From Leptodontidium sp. MPI-SDFR-AT-0119 (lineage: Eukaryota > Ascomycota > Leotiomycetes > Helotiales > Leptodontidiaceae), in contig JAHLEZ010000014.1 of assembly GCA_020726505.1 (NCBI GenBank), forward strand, positions 2,232,001-2,296,000: a stretch of DNA of 64,000 nt, given 5' to 3'. Within the stretch, counting starts at the first letter, position 1. Each line of letters starts with the position of its first letter. Of this stretch, positions 48,117 through 60,073 are shown one piece after another. The translations under genes were made by a program, and so were the position numbers. A model generated the notes under the pieces. That model was not told the DNA's origin. It worked only from the letters and a program-made list of their open reading frames with translations, and ran no database searches.

Positions 48117-48704
48117 CTACTTATCAGCCATGCCATCCCCACTAACCATCTTCCGCAACTCATATTCCTTCGTGAATTCCCGACTCAAGATTTCCATATC
48201 TCCTACCAACGCCTTGCAGCAGTTGACCAACGCCTCCTTGGGCGAGATGGTGCCATCAGTCTGTACGCGGAGCTCGAACTTGGCAAAGAGCGGATGTGGG
48301 ATTTTGTAGCCTGCGAAGATGACATGTGGGTCTTTGAGGAGATGTGCGCGTAGGATGTTGGCGAGCGTGTGGTCTTCTTTGAGGAATGTGAATACGGAAC
48401 TATCGGCGGTACCTGTAGCGGTTAGCTGCTGTGTTATTTCGTACGTCATTCTGCGCGCTGCGGCAAAATGGGTGTGTGGGTGGACGTACGGGTGTCTGGC
48501 TCTTCCGAGACTTTCTTCTCGCCGTCTTGCAGGAGGAAAAGTTCGAATCTATCATATGCATTAGCTTTGCCCCGACAGCCTTCAACACGCTATTGACCCC
48601 AGCCACCGCAGGGCCAATCCAAGTCCGAACAACCCAGCCTTCCGATGACCAGAAAACTCATGCGCTGAAGGAAATAAGGCGACAAACCTATCGGGGGCGT
48701 TCAT
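48117..48704 (-). CDS. RPB11: RNA polymerase II subunit Rpb11 (123 residues)
   Basis: Rpb11 dimerises with Rpb3 to form the assembly platform of RNA polymerase II, equivalent to the second alpha subunit of bacteria. Exons 48704-48688 (17 bases only), 48548-48490 and 48412-48117 join in frame. The product starts MNAPDRFELFLLQDGEKKV, with the usual EEPDTR before the second splice. It then runs FTFLKEDHTLANILRAHLL, FAGYKIPHPLFAKFELRVQT and a C-terminal helix (CKALVGDMEILSREF). KEDHTLAN is the invariant alpha-motif. The length equals the family norm. It is divergent from the nitronate monooxygenase gene, with 587 bases between starts. Confidence 0.97.
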
Positions 48705-49291
48705 ATTTGCGACTCGGAATGCAAAGCTTCCTGACGACTAATTCCGTTTGGGTTTTGTTTGTCCTGATAGAGAATATAAATATCTACCCCGACGCAATAG
48801 CGATTATTCGTGGAGTCGGTGTCGACGTTGTTGTCGCGGTTGGTAGATAGACCTCGCTGCCTCGCGGTTGAGAATGGCTTTGGAATGATCAACAGCTTGA
48901 GGCTCTGCGGGAGGGCTAGTTCTAGAGAGGATGGCATTCCCGAGGCGGTGCTAATGGCGGGGTAAGGATTGATTCTCAAACCACTCGGGATTTCGGCTAT
49001 TGACTGTCTGGTCGAATATTTTACATTTTGTTTTTGAAACTCTATTTTGGATTAACCAATTCACTTTCCCATAATTTTCTATGATATTCTCAAATTCCCT
49101 TCTTCTGGTCTCTATTTATTCACGTCTTCAAGTTGCTTTATTCACAACAACTGTGCTTTCGAGAGCTCGAAGGAGGGAATGAGGCAGAAATTGGACCTTG
49201 CTAGGGTACACAACTGTCTGAACACAGCTTCATCTTCTCCGATTCTCTAACCTGTTCCTCTCCCACTTCTCTCCCGTCCAAGCTTTTCACC
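48705..49291. promoter_or_regulatory. Shared divergent promoter of RPB11 and the nitronate monooxygenase gene
   Basis: Both start codons face away from this 587-base stretch, so it must hold both promoters. It contains AT-rich patches near 49020-49100 and a CT-rich tract just before 49292, typical of fungal transcription starts. I cannot name a specific regulator site. Confidence 0.5.
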
Positions 49292-50359
49292 ATGGGTTCC
49301 ACTCACACCGAAATCCTCAAAGCCCAATACCCATGGGCACGTTCTCCCTTAATAGTCTCGGCACCAATGCGTCTGATATCAACCTGCCCCCTAGCAAATG
49401 CCGTGACCCGAGCAGGAGGTCTAGGATTCCTCGGTGCCGGAACAGACGTCGGCACATTGTCATCCTTGATCTCAGAAGCTACAGAGTCCTTCCAAACCTC
49501 TCCTCTTCCAAAAGCACCAGATGGGATCCTACCAATTGGCGTAGGCTTCATCTGCTGGGGCGCTGATCTCTCCGTCACACTCTCAATTATCGAAGCGGCC
49601 CCTTTGAAACCAGCAGCTGCATGGCTTTTCGCTCCTCATACCCCCAAAGAACTACTTTCCTGGACAGAAGGCATCCGGAAATGCAGCGGTGGTAAAACTA
49701 AGATCTGGATCCAAGTCGGGACCGTGGCGTCCGCTCTCGAAGTAGCGAAGAGTTGTAAACCTGATGTTCTGGTTATCCAAGGTGCGGATGCTGGTGGTCA
49801 TGGCCTCGTGCAGTCGAGTTCGATTATTTCCTTGTTGCCGGAATGTGTGGATGCTTTGGCTCGAGAAGGGTTTGAGCACATCCCGCTTATTGCGACAGGC
49901 GGCATCATGGATGGGAGAGGCGTGGCTGCTGCGTTGACGTTGGGTGCTAGTGGTGTGTGTATGGGGACTCGATTTCTCGCCAGCCCTGAAGCTGTCATCA
50001 GTGAGGGGTATCGAAAAGCTGTGGTTCAAGCGAGCGATGGAGGTGTGACTACCGCGAGAACGACGGTGTACGACAAAGTTCGCGGCACGCATGGTTGGCC
50101 GGAGAGCTATAATGCGAGGGGGGTTCTGAATCAGAGTTTCTGGGATAGCCAGAAGGGCATGACGGAAGACGAGAATGCGAAATTGTATGAAGAGGCTATT
50201 AAGATGGGTGATGAGGGTTGGGGAGAGAAGGGTAGGATGACTACTTATGCGGGGACGGGTGTGGGATTAGTGAAGAAGGTTGTACCTGCTGGTCATATTG
50301 TTGAAGAAGTGTTGAGAGATTCTTTGAAGAGGTTAGGTGAAGTCAGTGCTCGCTTCTGA
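49292..50359 (+). CDS. Nitronate monooxygenase (2-nitropropane dioxygenase family), 355 residues
   Basis: This is an FMN-dependent TIM-barrel enzyme that oxidises alkyl nitronates to carbonyl compounds and nitrite. It detoxifies compounds such as propionate-3-nitronate. The gene is a single intron-less frame. It begins with SPLIVSAPMRLIS (FMN-binding strand), followed by TRAGGLGFLGAG and the catalytic block QGADAGGHG, whose His is the proposed base in class I enzymes. The phosphate-binding blocks are PLIATGGIMDGRGVAAAL and LGASGVCMGTRFL. The C-terminal tail (YAGTGVGLVKKVVPAGHIV) matches fungal members. There is no signal peptide. The start has a good context (CACCATGGG). The length is normal and all motifs are intact. 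Confidence 0.93.
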   Translation: MGSTHTEILKAQYPWARSPLIVSAPMRLISTCPLANAVTRAGGLGFLGAGTDVGTLSSLISEATESFQTSPLPKAPDGILPIGVGFICWGADLSVTLSIIEAAPLKPAAAWLFAPHTPKELLSWTEGIRKCSGGKTKIWIQVGTVASALEVAKSCKPDVLVIQGADAGGHGLVQSSSIISLLPECVDALAREGFEHIPLIATGGIMDGRGVAAALTLGASGVCMGTRFLASPEAVISEGYRKAVVQASDGGVTTARTTVYDKVRGTHGWPESYNARGVLNQSFWDSQKGMTEDENAKLYEEAIKMGDEGWGEKGRMTTYAGTGVGLVKKVVPAGHIVEEVLRDSLKRLGEVSARF

Positions 50360-52607
50360 ATAGATACGAAAAATCACACTCTGGTAATTTTTAAGAAAGT
50401 TTCTAGCATTTTACAACCTGGCTGTTGATATACCCGATTCCATTGCAACCTATATTAATACGCACAAGTCGCATGCCTTTGGACCACAAGAGACTAATAC
50501 TTAGTGTCGAAAGGAACCGCAAGATACATCAATCATCACCCCGTGGTCGACAGGAAAGAAAATCAAAAGCCTGCTGGACATGTCGTTCAAGGGGAGAACT
50601 AATTATGTTACTTACAGAAGGATAGCCGTATCCAGTGCACGATATATGGATTTGAGTCTGACAATGGCGTTCAACCATAATAGTGACAATGATGAAGTTC
50701 GGGAAGAACAATTCAGTAAAACCAACAGAGAAAATAATATTTTCGGCACGAAAGTAACTTTTAAGACACAGCAAACTTAGCTTCAACATGTATTTTGCAT
50801 GCGTCAAATTAGACACCATCAATCACAAGAAAACGATCAAGACCCAAAGAAGAGGATGAGAGAGGTCGAAGAAACCTTGCTCACAAAAAGAAGGGTGAGA
50901 ACCACCAGCCAATTCCTCATCACCAGCGGTTTTATTACCCCCTTCTACTTTCCTCATCAAACCCTTGGTCAGACTCATCAATAAGTAGCAAAGGTTTTCA
51001 CAATCCGGGCATAGAAGAAGAGGTAGTAGAAGAAGGCGAAGATAACCAACTACATTTACGAACCGGTATCAAAACCAGTCACGCCTGCTGCTCGTCGAAA
51101 TACAACTGCCAACATGACTATGCGTGGTAGAAATTGAATATCTAACAGGGTTTATGGGAAGATCAGAAGAGATTTATTAACGGGAAATGTGGGGTCTGGT
51201 TTTGACAGTGATGTAAGTAAGCAGAGCTTCATCAAATAAGAAATAGAGATATCGAGTGCATTGAAATCGTAAACTATCTAAACAAAAAACAATAATCCAA
51301 AAACACAATCCCACTTATTCTATTCTATTCCATCCAATTCAACCCCTCCCTCTCTTCCAATAATCCACTTCCACCCTTCCATCCAAAAATCTCATCCGTG
51401 ATCCGACGCCCAGCACAAAAACCCCGCATAACACGCACAACTCCTGCATAACTCGGACTCACACAGCCGAACGAGCAGAGAGGTGCGGGCATCCGGACTT
51501 TACGGAGCACGGCGGAGGAACACGCAGCTGCGAACAGGGAAAAAGGTACACCGAGAACCCCCACTTTGTCTGGTGTGGAATGAGAGAGGTGTTGCTTACG
51601 GTATGATGGCGGGTGAGCTGAGAAATGCGGGAATGTGGAGTGGGATATAAGGATGATGTCCGTCCCTGCTTTTTGTATTGCTGAAATTTACGAAAGCTGT
51701 TGTTGTTGTTCCCTACTTTCTGGTTCGTTAGTTACCGTTTCAGCTTTGATGTTGATAACTCGCCGAACATGATTTCAGTCTTCAACACTTCACCTCACTT
51801 CACTCGAGTTCTTACCAAGACATCACGTCATTACCGGAGCGGACTTTCACAAAAGAAGGCAACCAGCGAGGTGAGCGGGGTGGGAACGCAGGTAAGGTGG
51901 CGGCAGAAGTCTGTTCATTCCATGGCTGGAGTATGCCATTTATCTATCCCTATGTCTGTTGGAATCAATGATGCCCGACCCTCTTTAACCTATCCGTTCA
52001 TTCACTCTAACTCCAGAAGTTTCTATTCCATTCAGAAAAAGAAAGCAGCAAGCATGCAAGTAAGCAAGCAAGCAAGCTTTGACGAGCGGGAAAAGGAAAT
52101 GTCTTTTCGTTTGTCTTCCTGATGGTGACAAGGCAAGACAGCTTGTTGGAAAATAGAAAAGGGAAGAACGCCAGCAAGCCAGATCAAATCCACCACCATA
52201 TGCACATCTCCTGGCGAGAGGATACCGAAACGGAATCTCAAGATACGATATAACGAAGGAGGTTCACCGTTCGGAAGGTCGATAAGGGAAGGTAGGAGGA
52301 TCTTTGAGAGACCAGTTGCGACTCAATGAACGAGCGAGAGCCAACGCCGGAACGCCTAACGTGTGTGGGGGTATGAAGTCTGCGAGACAATATACCAAGC
52401 CGAATATGTACAAGGAAAGAAGCATGCCAGAAGAGGCGTGGATAGTCGAACCGAAGAGGTTCGTGTCGCTCGATGAACTGGATGTCATGGGACAAAGAGG
52501 AGGGACGAAGATCGATACATATTGATGAGGGTCGAGGATATGGAACTGGGAGGACTATCAGCTTTTGGATCGAACAATTGATGGAAATATGGACATACCG
52601 ATCACTC
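50360..52607. other. Spacer of 2.2 kb, no supported gene
   Basis: This lies between the convergent nitronate monooxygenase and membrane-protein genes. There are only short motif-free frames. An AAGCAAGCAAGC tandem lies near 52060-52080. Confidence 0.4.
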
Positions 52608-53177
52608 TCACTTGCCAACAGCAGGCTTGTGGTCACCACTACCATCGTTGATAGTGCCTCCGACCTTCTTCGACAATCCGAAGCCAATTCCGAGTGCGAT
52701 GCCGAGGATGGCGAGGACGATAGCAGCGATAACCAAGGCCTTGTACGTCTTCTTCAACCCAGCCCAGCATCCGCAACGCGAACGTTGGAGCTTCGCCGCC
52801 TTTCTCTGCTGCTTCATGTGGTGTCGACCGGGCCAAGCGGAATCAACCTTGCTGCATGCGGTGGTGAGAAGACCAGTCTTCGATACAGAAGCCTCCGTCT
52901 TCTGCTCCGTCAATCCCTGTGCCTCGAGATCCGTGTTGTACATGTCGCGGTCACTGATGGCGTTTGTGTAGGTCGTTTCAATTGTCTTCTCGTTGGTGGC
53001 TGTGCCGGGAGGAGTAAGGGAATGCGTAGAGTCGACATCGTGGATAGTGGATAGGTGTTGAGCAGATGCTTGTCTGCTTGGGGATGGTCGATTGATCGTG
53101 AGGACTTTGCCATTCGACTTCTCTTCCACCGCGTGGCTGGTGGTGACGACCACGGTCTTTTCCTCAGATCCCGACAT
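52608..53177 (-). CDS. Hypothetical single-pass membrane protein (189 residues)
   Basis: This is one uninterrupted frame. The N-terminal 130 residues are Ser/Thr-rich and hydrophilic (ISDRDMYNTDLEAQGL). A basic segment with two cysteines (QRSRCGCW) follows, then a single membrane helix near the C-terminus (ALVIAAIVLAILGIALGIGF) with basic flanks (KKTYK, SKK) and a short glycine-rich tail. There is no signal peptide, so the topology is likely that of a tail-anchored or type II protein, with CGC possibly acylated. I do not recognise a family. Composition and length support a real gene. The long 5' region upstream (53.2-57.0 kb) leaves room for an extended leader. Confidence 0.65.
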   Translation of the reverse strand: MSGSEEKTVVVTTSHAVEEKSNGKVLTINRPSPSRQASAQHLSTIHDVDSTHSLTPPGTATNEKTIETTYTNAISDRDMYNTDLEAQGLTEQKTEASVSKTGLLTTACSKVDSAWPGRHHMKQQRKAAKLQRSRCGCWAGLKKTYKALVIAAIVLAILGIALGIGFGLSKKVGGTINDGSGDHKPAVGK

Positions 53178-56100
53178 GATGTATGTTGCGCGAGGCTGCG
53201 AACGTCGAGGAATTGGGTGGGTTGATGCACTTCGAAGGGCTGGTTGTCGAGGTCGATGTGCTTGCGAGTTCGAATCTCGGTGGAGAAGGAACGAAACAGG
53301 TCAAGTTTGGATAAGGAGCAACACTCAATTGACGACGACTCGAATCCAGCAGATGCGTCGAAATGTCGAGAGAATTGTTCCAGTAGAAATCAATGCGTTA
53401 TAATAACTAACGTTGCTGCAGTCGGCGAGGGTAGGCGGAAAGTCGTGCGCTGCAGGTGTCACAGTCAGATTAAGCCGGGATTGGTCGGTTCGACGCTCTT
53501 CTCCTCTTTCTCTCAGTCCAATGCAGAAACAGTAAAGTCCTGAATAAACAGTTGCAATTGAACAGCGCGCCTGCCTATCTTCTCTTGTCGTCTTGGTGAA
53601 TTGAGAAAGGAGGGAAAGGACGACGGCGAGGAGTGAGGTGAGGTGAGGTCGAGAAGAGGATGGATGAAATCGACTGACGATGAAGAGGAAGCTCGTGGTT
53701 TTGCCCAAGCCAGGGCACCTGGATGCAATCTCGCGGGTGTCTCAACTCTCAGATCCCTTCCAGTTCCTATCTCGCTTATGCGCGCCGGGTCTCCTCACTC
53801 AAACTAAATTGACAGATGGAAACTAAAACAAAACGGCCCAAGAACGTCTTAATAAGTGCCGGTTGGGTGCTTTAGAACAATCAATAATTGGATGGGCAAT
53901 GCTTGATGCGCTGGATATGTTCGATACTCCGTAGAGACTAAGTGAAGAGTTCACTTCACGGTGGTTTATACAAGATCGTGAGAAGAGAATGAATAGCAGA
54001 CGAACATCCCGTTCGTGTGCCTGGCTGGCTTGTTCTTTTTTGCCTTCCCTTCCCTTCCCTTCCTTTGGTTGGTTTGCCCAGCACCAAGAACGCCCGCGGG
54101 ACAGAGTCAAGAGATACAGATTGGGTGTCTATGCTTGACTGCGGGTAAAACCCCAGCCATCCCATCCTCTCCACTCCCAGACCATGCCATGCCATCCAGC
54201 ACACTAGGTCATCCCAGTGGTCCGTCTTGCTGGGAAGCTGCAGCGACACCAACCAAGGTCGGCGAGAAGGAGGCGAATTCCAATATTTACCTCAAGCCAG
54301 GGAAAACGAACGCGAAATTCCCGATTAAGAAACGATGTACGAGGTTCGAACGATGCGATGCGATGCTCATACGGGAAACGCCGTACAAGTGTGCACTGCT
54401 TGTCCCCGTGCGGGCTGGACTCTGGAGATGCATTACTCAAACCCAGTAAATAACTCAGACCCAGTAAATAATGTCGCCTGGATCTCCTCCGCATGCACCA
54501 AGAGTTGATGGAGTCCACCATTCAGACTAATGTTCCGTGATAGCGAGGTATGTCAGTGAGTGAGGGGTCAGTCAATCAGGATTCAGGAGATGCCCCTTTT
54601 GGAAGCGCAGAGTCAGTCAGTGTAAATGTCTCTGGAAATCGAATCATTTCCTGCAATCTCATGCTCATGCTCATCGACTTCACGAAATATGTTATTGGAC
54701 AATCTCAGTACACTTCCGATCAATCAATTGAATAGCATCAAGCCGCGCAATCCCAACACAACCAACCACCAACAATAAATACACCAGTAAAACCATCATC
54801 ACGAATTTAGCAAGGCACCACGAGCAAAAGCAAGCCAGATAAAGTTTGCCGCCGGCGCTGCCCTTGCGTTGTCCGCTAACCGTATCAATCGATAGGCCTG
54901 GAAGAAAGCAACGCCCAGCAGCACCTGGTGGCACCAACATGGAAGGGCGGCCGGTTTAGAGCCTGAATTGAATCAAGTCCGCCTGCAGTCTTGCACTCAC
55001 TCACTACTCACTCCACACGACAGAGAAGCAAAGAGCAAAGCCAAAGAAAGCCAAGGCCAGAGTGAAAGTACTACGTAAAGCTTCCCATGGTTCTTCGCAA
55101 CTACTACTGGTACTACTTACTTCAGGCGAAGAGGGCCGGAACTTTTCTTTCCCCTCTCTCTCTTTTCCTATTCCGACACCTCGTGGCGGTTCTTGATGTG
55201 ATTTCTTGCAGTACCTGTAGTTGGAGTCGGACGAAGCAAATTCTAAAGTAGTTGGAACGTTCCAATCCATGCCAGTCATGCTGTCTCAAGGAAGGAAGGT
55301 GGGAGGGGTTACTGCTGGATTAATGGACAGAAGGAAGGCTGGCTGCATGAACTGCCCCCAAAGAGTACTGACGATAAGAAGGAAGTGAAGTCAAGTGGTG
55401 GCAAACCATACCATACCTACGGTGGTACGAGAAATGCTTGTCTGGGATAGGCTGGGTGCATGTCGTGTTCTTTTTGCACGCTGGCGTTCAACAAACTGAC
55501 TCTTCAGGAAGAAGGACCGTTTTTGGGGAACGACCGAGGTCAACCGATATGCATGTATCCATCGAGGGCTGATTACTCACTGAGCTGTTTGAAGAGAAGG
55601 CTCGTCGACGGCCCTGTTTCTCCAGTCGCTCGTCGTGTATTCGCGTCATTTCTCCAGCCCCTCGTCTGCCTTCCTACCTTTGGGGTGGCAAGTAATGAAC
55701 GGTATCATTCCGTAGGATGGATTGAACTCCTTGGCTGGGATCCAGATCCGTGGTAACCCTTTCAACCTCGCACTTATTGAAACTGGTCAAACAATTATCG
55801 CTTGGGAGTTGGTCTGGTCTGGTAAGGGCAAGTGATTTATTCCATACTGATTACGATTCTATATTTCCATGCTAAGACAGCTTTAAACAATGGAACCCGG
55901 GAATGAAATCCTATGACCACTCTACTCCTCGTAACAGAAGATCGCGCCAGCTGCAGTAGGCGTAGTGGTGGCTGGCCATCTCTTTGGTTGTCTTTCAGCC
56001 AGACGGACTACTGTAGAATGAATTCCTTGGGATGTTCTGGAAGCACTAGACCATAACTCTGTATGCACTTGCACTGCACTGTCTGTACTGTACAGTGCTG

Positions 56101-57028
56101 TACACTTCCGACGGACGGATTGCTATCTTATCTTCTAGCACCATTCAAATGCTTGGTATCGCATGCTACAGTACACATCGATATCTCCACCCGCGAGTGA
56201 AGTGGAGATCTCGGGCAAGCCGTTGCCGTTGGAACTCTTGGCTTGAAAAATGCGGTTTTAGGAAGGTAGAAATAGGGAGGGAAATACACGTGGGTGCTGC
56301 CAAAGGCTCGCGGGAAGGCATACCATTTTTTGTTTGCGCATCGCAGTCCTTTGTACAGTTTCCTAAGCGGGTCTTGAAGAGATAAAGAGCACTAAGGCTG
56401 CAGACTGAAGTTTTACCCGGTCGATCGCAAGTCTTGACATGTGGTAGCTGGCTGGGCTTGGGAGATGACGGGAGAGGAACTTGAATTATATCGTGATTAT
56501 CACGTGGATTGAGTATCACGTTTTCCTCGCCATGATTCGTCGTCCACCTCTAAGAGGATGGGCACCCAGAGGTGAGATTTTGCGTGAAGCAACGTGATAC
56601 CCTTTTTTAATGCCCTATTTGACTTCATTATGTGAAAGAAGAATAAGACAAACCGGCAGCCACGGCAATGAAGCAGTCTCGATGAGCTAGTCACGTGAAG
56701 CACACTGTGGACGGTTCGCGGTCAAGCTTCGGTTCCTTGCCTGCTCTACCACAAGGATGTAATACACATTTTACTGCTAGTAACTTCTCTATTTCAATAT
56801 GGATGTTGTAGGAAGGTTTTGAGAAACTCATCAGGCAGGTAGGTAGGAACTAGTGATGAAAATGAACAGCTCTCCAAATATGTGAACATTCATGATTAAA
56901 ACAACGAAATGGTCAGGCACTACTTTAAATATCATAAATTGTATGTTGTACAACTGTTGCTTTCCGTGTTATAACGATCCAATATCCATCCATCACCCCC
57001 AGTCATAAATTCGTGTTCATTATACCAC
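53178..57028. other. Gene-poor stretch of 3.85 kb
   Basis: This is the longest interval without a supported gene. It holds a CCCTT-type pyrimidine tract near 54040-54067, a partial duplication (ACCCAGTAAATAA twice near 54436-54470) and a TGTACAG-type palindromic patch near 56078-56105. Open frames are short on both strands and motif-free. It could contain long leaders or noncoding RNAs, which sequence reading cannot settle. Confidence 0.5.
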
Positions 57029-58385
57029 CTAAGAGCTCGCCAATCCCTTAGCACCCAAGAAGTCGTTCATGACGGTATAAGCACCGGTAGCATTGTAGTG
57101 AAAGTTAATACCATGGCCAGTATTTAGCTGTATAATAGCCGAGAAGTTACTGTCTGCGACGTTGGGAAAGTTCATCTTGACCATGGCCGGGATACTTGCA
57201 GCCGCACCGCCGGTGGCCAAGCAGTCGCTTCCGCAGTATGGGAGATCAGAGTCTATCTAGCGTTAGTACTTGCTGGTGGTAAATTCTGGGTGTGTGAGGT
57301 ACTGACCTCCAGTGATGACCATAACGGGGTCGTTGAAGTTGTTCATCGTGACCAGACTTCCTAGAGTCAAGAGCTCTCCAAGGGTGACAGGCTGCTTGGT
57401 GGCTTCGGCAAGAGTCAAGATCCCAGCGTCATAGAACTTGGGCTTGAAGAAGAGATACTTATTAGCTTCCGCATTTGATGAGACTAAGTATCCATTCGGC
57501 AGCATCTGAGGAGTCGTAATGGTAGTGAGGTCTATTGGCGCGATGTAATCAACCAGAGGTTCAGCATACATGCTGAGAAGAGTCTGGACTTGTTGACCAG
57601 TGATATTACTATATCGCAGAGGCTGGTTGCGGTTGGCTAGTTGAAAGTTGGCACCGGCGGCGAAGAAAGGGACGAACGAAGCGTTCATCGAGAATCCAGT
57701 AAGGATGATGCCGTCTGTGAGCTCTGGGTACAGGTTCGCCAATGAGTAAGTCTGTGCAGATCCGAAGCTGTGACCGACGTGTACGACTTTGCTGAATGTT
57801 TGGTTGACTCCCGGGAAGGTGCCGTTGCACAGCATTTGCGTGAGTTGGGTGGTGGCGGCGATCTCGAGGAAAGCTTGGATCTCATTCAGAGGTTCGCCGT
57901 GAGAGGAGTTGCCGACTCCCAGACGGTCGAATGATAGCGTGCAGTACTTTTACTGATCGGTGGCGACGTTGAGATATGAATTTTGGAAATTATTGTACGG
58001 CACATCCCAGTATCTATGAAGATATTCAGCTACTAGCCAAGGTCAAGGTTGAGAGATACTGACGTCTTGTCGAAGCCAATACCGTGGGTGAGGACTTGAA
58101 CAGTTGGGTTTGTGACATTGCTACTGTCGGGCATACAGAATTGAGTACTAATATTGTATGTTCCGAAGTGGTGTTATACCCTATGAGGACAGTATCGGTG
58201 AAGTTACGACCTTGCTGCGTGACATTGAGAACGAAATCTGTGACTTCAAGGTTCGTCTGAGGAATGTCAAGATCGAACACGGCTTGACGAGCTGAGATGT
58301 CAACTGGGACAGTTTGATTGATACATCTCTTGCCAGCGGCAGACGCGGTGAAGAGGGCCAAAGCAGTAACTGTTGAGCGATGCAT
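57029..58385 (-). pseudogene. Secreted alpha/beta hydrolase pseudogene with a frameshift and a nonsense codon
   Basis: Homologous coding blocks run in order. There is a signal peptide (VTALALFTASAAG), LDIPQTNLEVTDFVLN, YNISTQFCMPDS and VQVLTHGIGFDKT. After the splice 58063-58014 come YWDVPYNNFQNSY, LSFDRLGVGNSSHGEP and the nucleophile block VVHVGHSFGSAQTY. A final splice (57306-57253) leads to DSDLPYCGSDCL and LNTGHGINFHYN with the catalytic His. Two lesions break the frame. A one-base loss near 58163-58164 shifts the frame between GYNTTS and TYNIST. A TAA at 57952-57950 lies inside the conserved stretch ahead of KYCTLSFDRLG. Splice sites and the rest of the frame are still good, so decay seems recent. 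Relatives are secreted lipase/esterase-like proteins of unknown substrate. Confidence 0.8.
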
Positions 58386-60073
58386 TTTAGATGTGTGATG
58401 AGAAATGAGCTAGGCAGTGCAATGAAGGAAATTTTCTCATGTTTATATCTCCCTCCCCTCCCCGGCCCATCGCCAAACTCACATCTCTTGACATCGACGT
58501 AATACAACAAGCTCGGAGAGAGCTACACCCGCTACCATACGTGCGATCGATGGATAGTTTGCAGGGCCAGGAACAACAATCCCCTCACGCCAGACTCGCC
58601 GTCACGACTCCGTGCCTGGGCCAGCAGCGCCTTAACACAAACAACAGCAAACGATCCAATTGCAGACAAGAGTCGGGAAGACGGGGGAAATCATATGAAA
58701 TCATCGCACCCGTTGAAGCCGATGCTATTCGTACAGAATGGCATGCTTGAGGAGCTATTTGGAATTCTAGGTTGCGGATAGCGGGTGTTAGCAGTTTTTA
58801 GCAGCGGCAATAATCTGCAACGACATCATAGATTCAGAGACGAGCCTCAATGTCGACGACGTTCTGTCGATCACTGAACGCGCTTTTTGGAATCCTTCGC
58901 TCGAAGATCTAAATTGTGTACCCCCTATGATGGCAAAAAGAGTTCATATAGCTTAATTGATCTTCTCCGTGTATTTGTCATATCTCGAAGTACTGCCTTT
59001 CTACTGAAATGGCGTGCATCAAGCATCAGTTCGCCAGAGCGGAGGGTCCACAAGGTACAAAGATGCTGGGCGAGTCGATGAATATGAAAATATGTGTCAA
59101 AGGATAAAGGACAATTGACTCGATCATGGAGAAATAGCGTCCGAGAAAAAAACATTGGTTGGGAATAACCTCACTTTCCGAATGCGCGGAAGTAAAGGAA
59201 AGCAAAACAAAGCAAAGCAAGCAAACACTCACCTGACTGTGGCAGACAGATCCCCACAATTCTCGCTTCCCACTAGCGCCAAGCTAGCGCAGCCCGCGAC
59301 ATCAAAAGCCAGAATTTCATCGCAACAAAAGTTTTTCCTCTTTATCAAAAAGTAACAGAGCCAGCCACGACCTCCACCTCGAACTCGCTACAGTGGTGCG
59401 TTGCCAGCATCCTTCACAGGATGTGAGGCTCTGGAGATGGATAATTTTGCTATGCAAGCTCCCTGATAGGAAGTTTGTCTCCCGTTGGGTCTTCTTTATT
59501 GAGGGCGATGGGGGGTGAATGTCGATGATGGGAGACAGATCTTTGTCGAATACGATGACCTTTTGTGTGGATGCCTCTTGGATCGCGGATGCTCGAACAT
59601 GGTTGCCCTCGAGGCGCGCGGTCTCGAATGCGGTGGAGAACGGATACACAAGTGGGAGGGAGGAGTTGGGTGGTAGCCAATGCAGACCCTGCTGCCGATG
59701 TCTGGATGGCTCAATCAGCGTCGACGTCAACTATAGGATGCGGCTCGATCCTCGACTTCTCTTTGGCATTGGGTTGGGGGCAGGGGAAGAGTTCACACCG
59801 TCGCTGGAGCTAGAATGTACGAGACTCTAAGATACCATACAAATGAAATTCATTGCGGAACGAACCAAGCTTCAAACCACCCCTTTGTCCAGCTAGCCTC
59901 ACAATACTCTAGAAGCCGTGAGGAAACTTTGCAAGCAGCTTGTATCGGGGTCGGACAAGCTGTACACTGTGGAGGCATCGCCGATCACAGGGACAATCAG
60001 CGCACTTTGCCATGCCATCCATTTGCTCCAGCGTACTTCGGCCAATCCTCAGGGAGCGCAAGCAAAGCACCCG
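58386..60073. other. Spacer of 1.7 kb, no supported gene
   Basis: This lies between the hydrolase pseudogene and the F-box-like gene (both minus strand). A 137-codon minus-strand frame (59730-59317; YPFSTAFETARLEGNHVRAS) is protein-like but has no known domain. I leave it uncalled. Confidence 0.35.

Noticed and set aside
53265..53279. TpsiC-arm-like hairpin (CGAG-TTCGAAT-CTCG) suggesting a tRNA
   Set aside because: No matching acceptor stem, D arm or anticodon arm could be placed upstream on this strand.
58014..58063. Possible third lesion in the hydrolase pseudogene
   Set aside because: It is a normal 50-base intron that joins GFDKT to YWDVP in frame.
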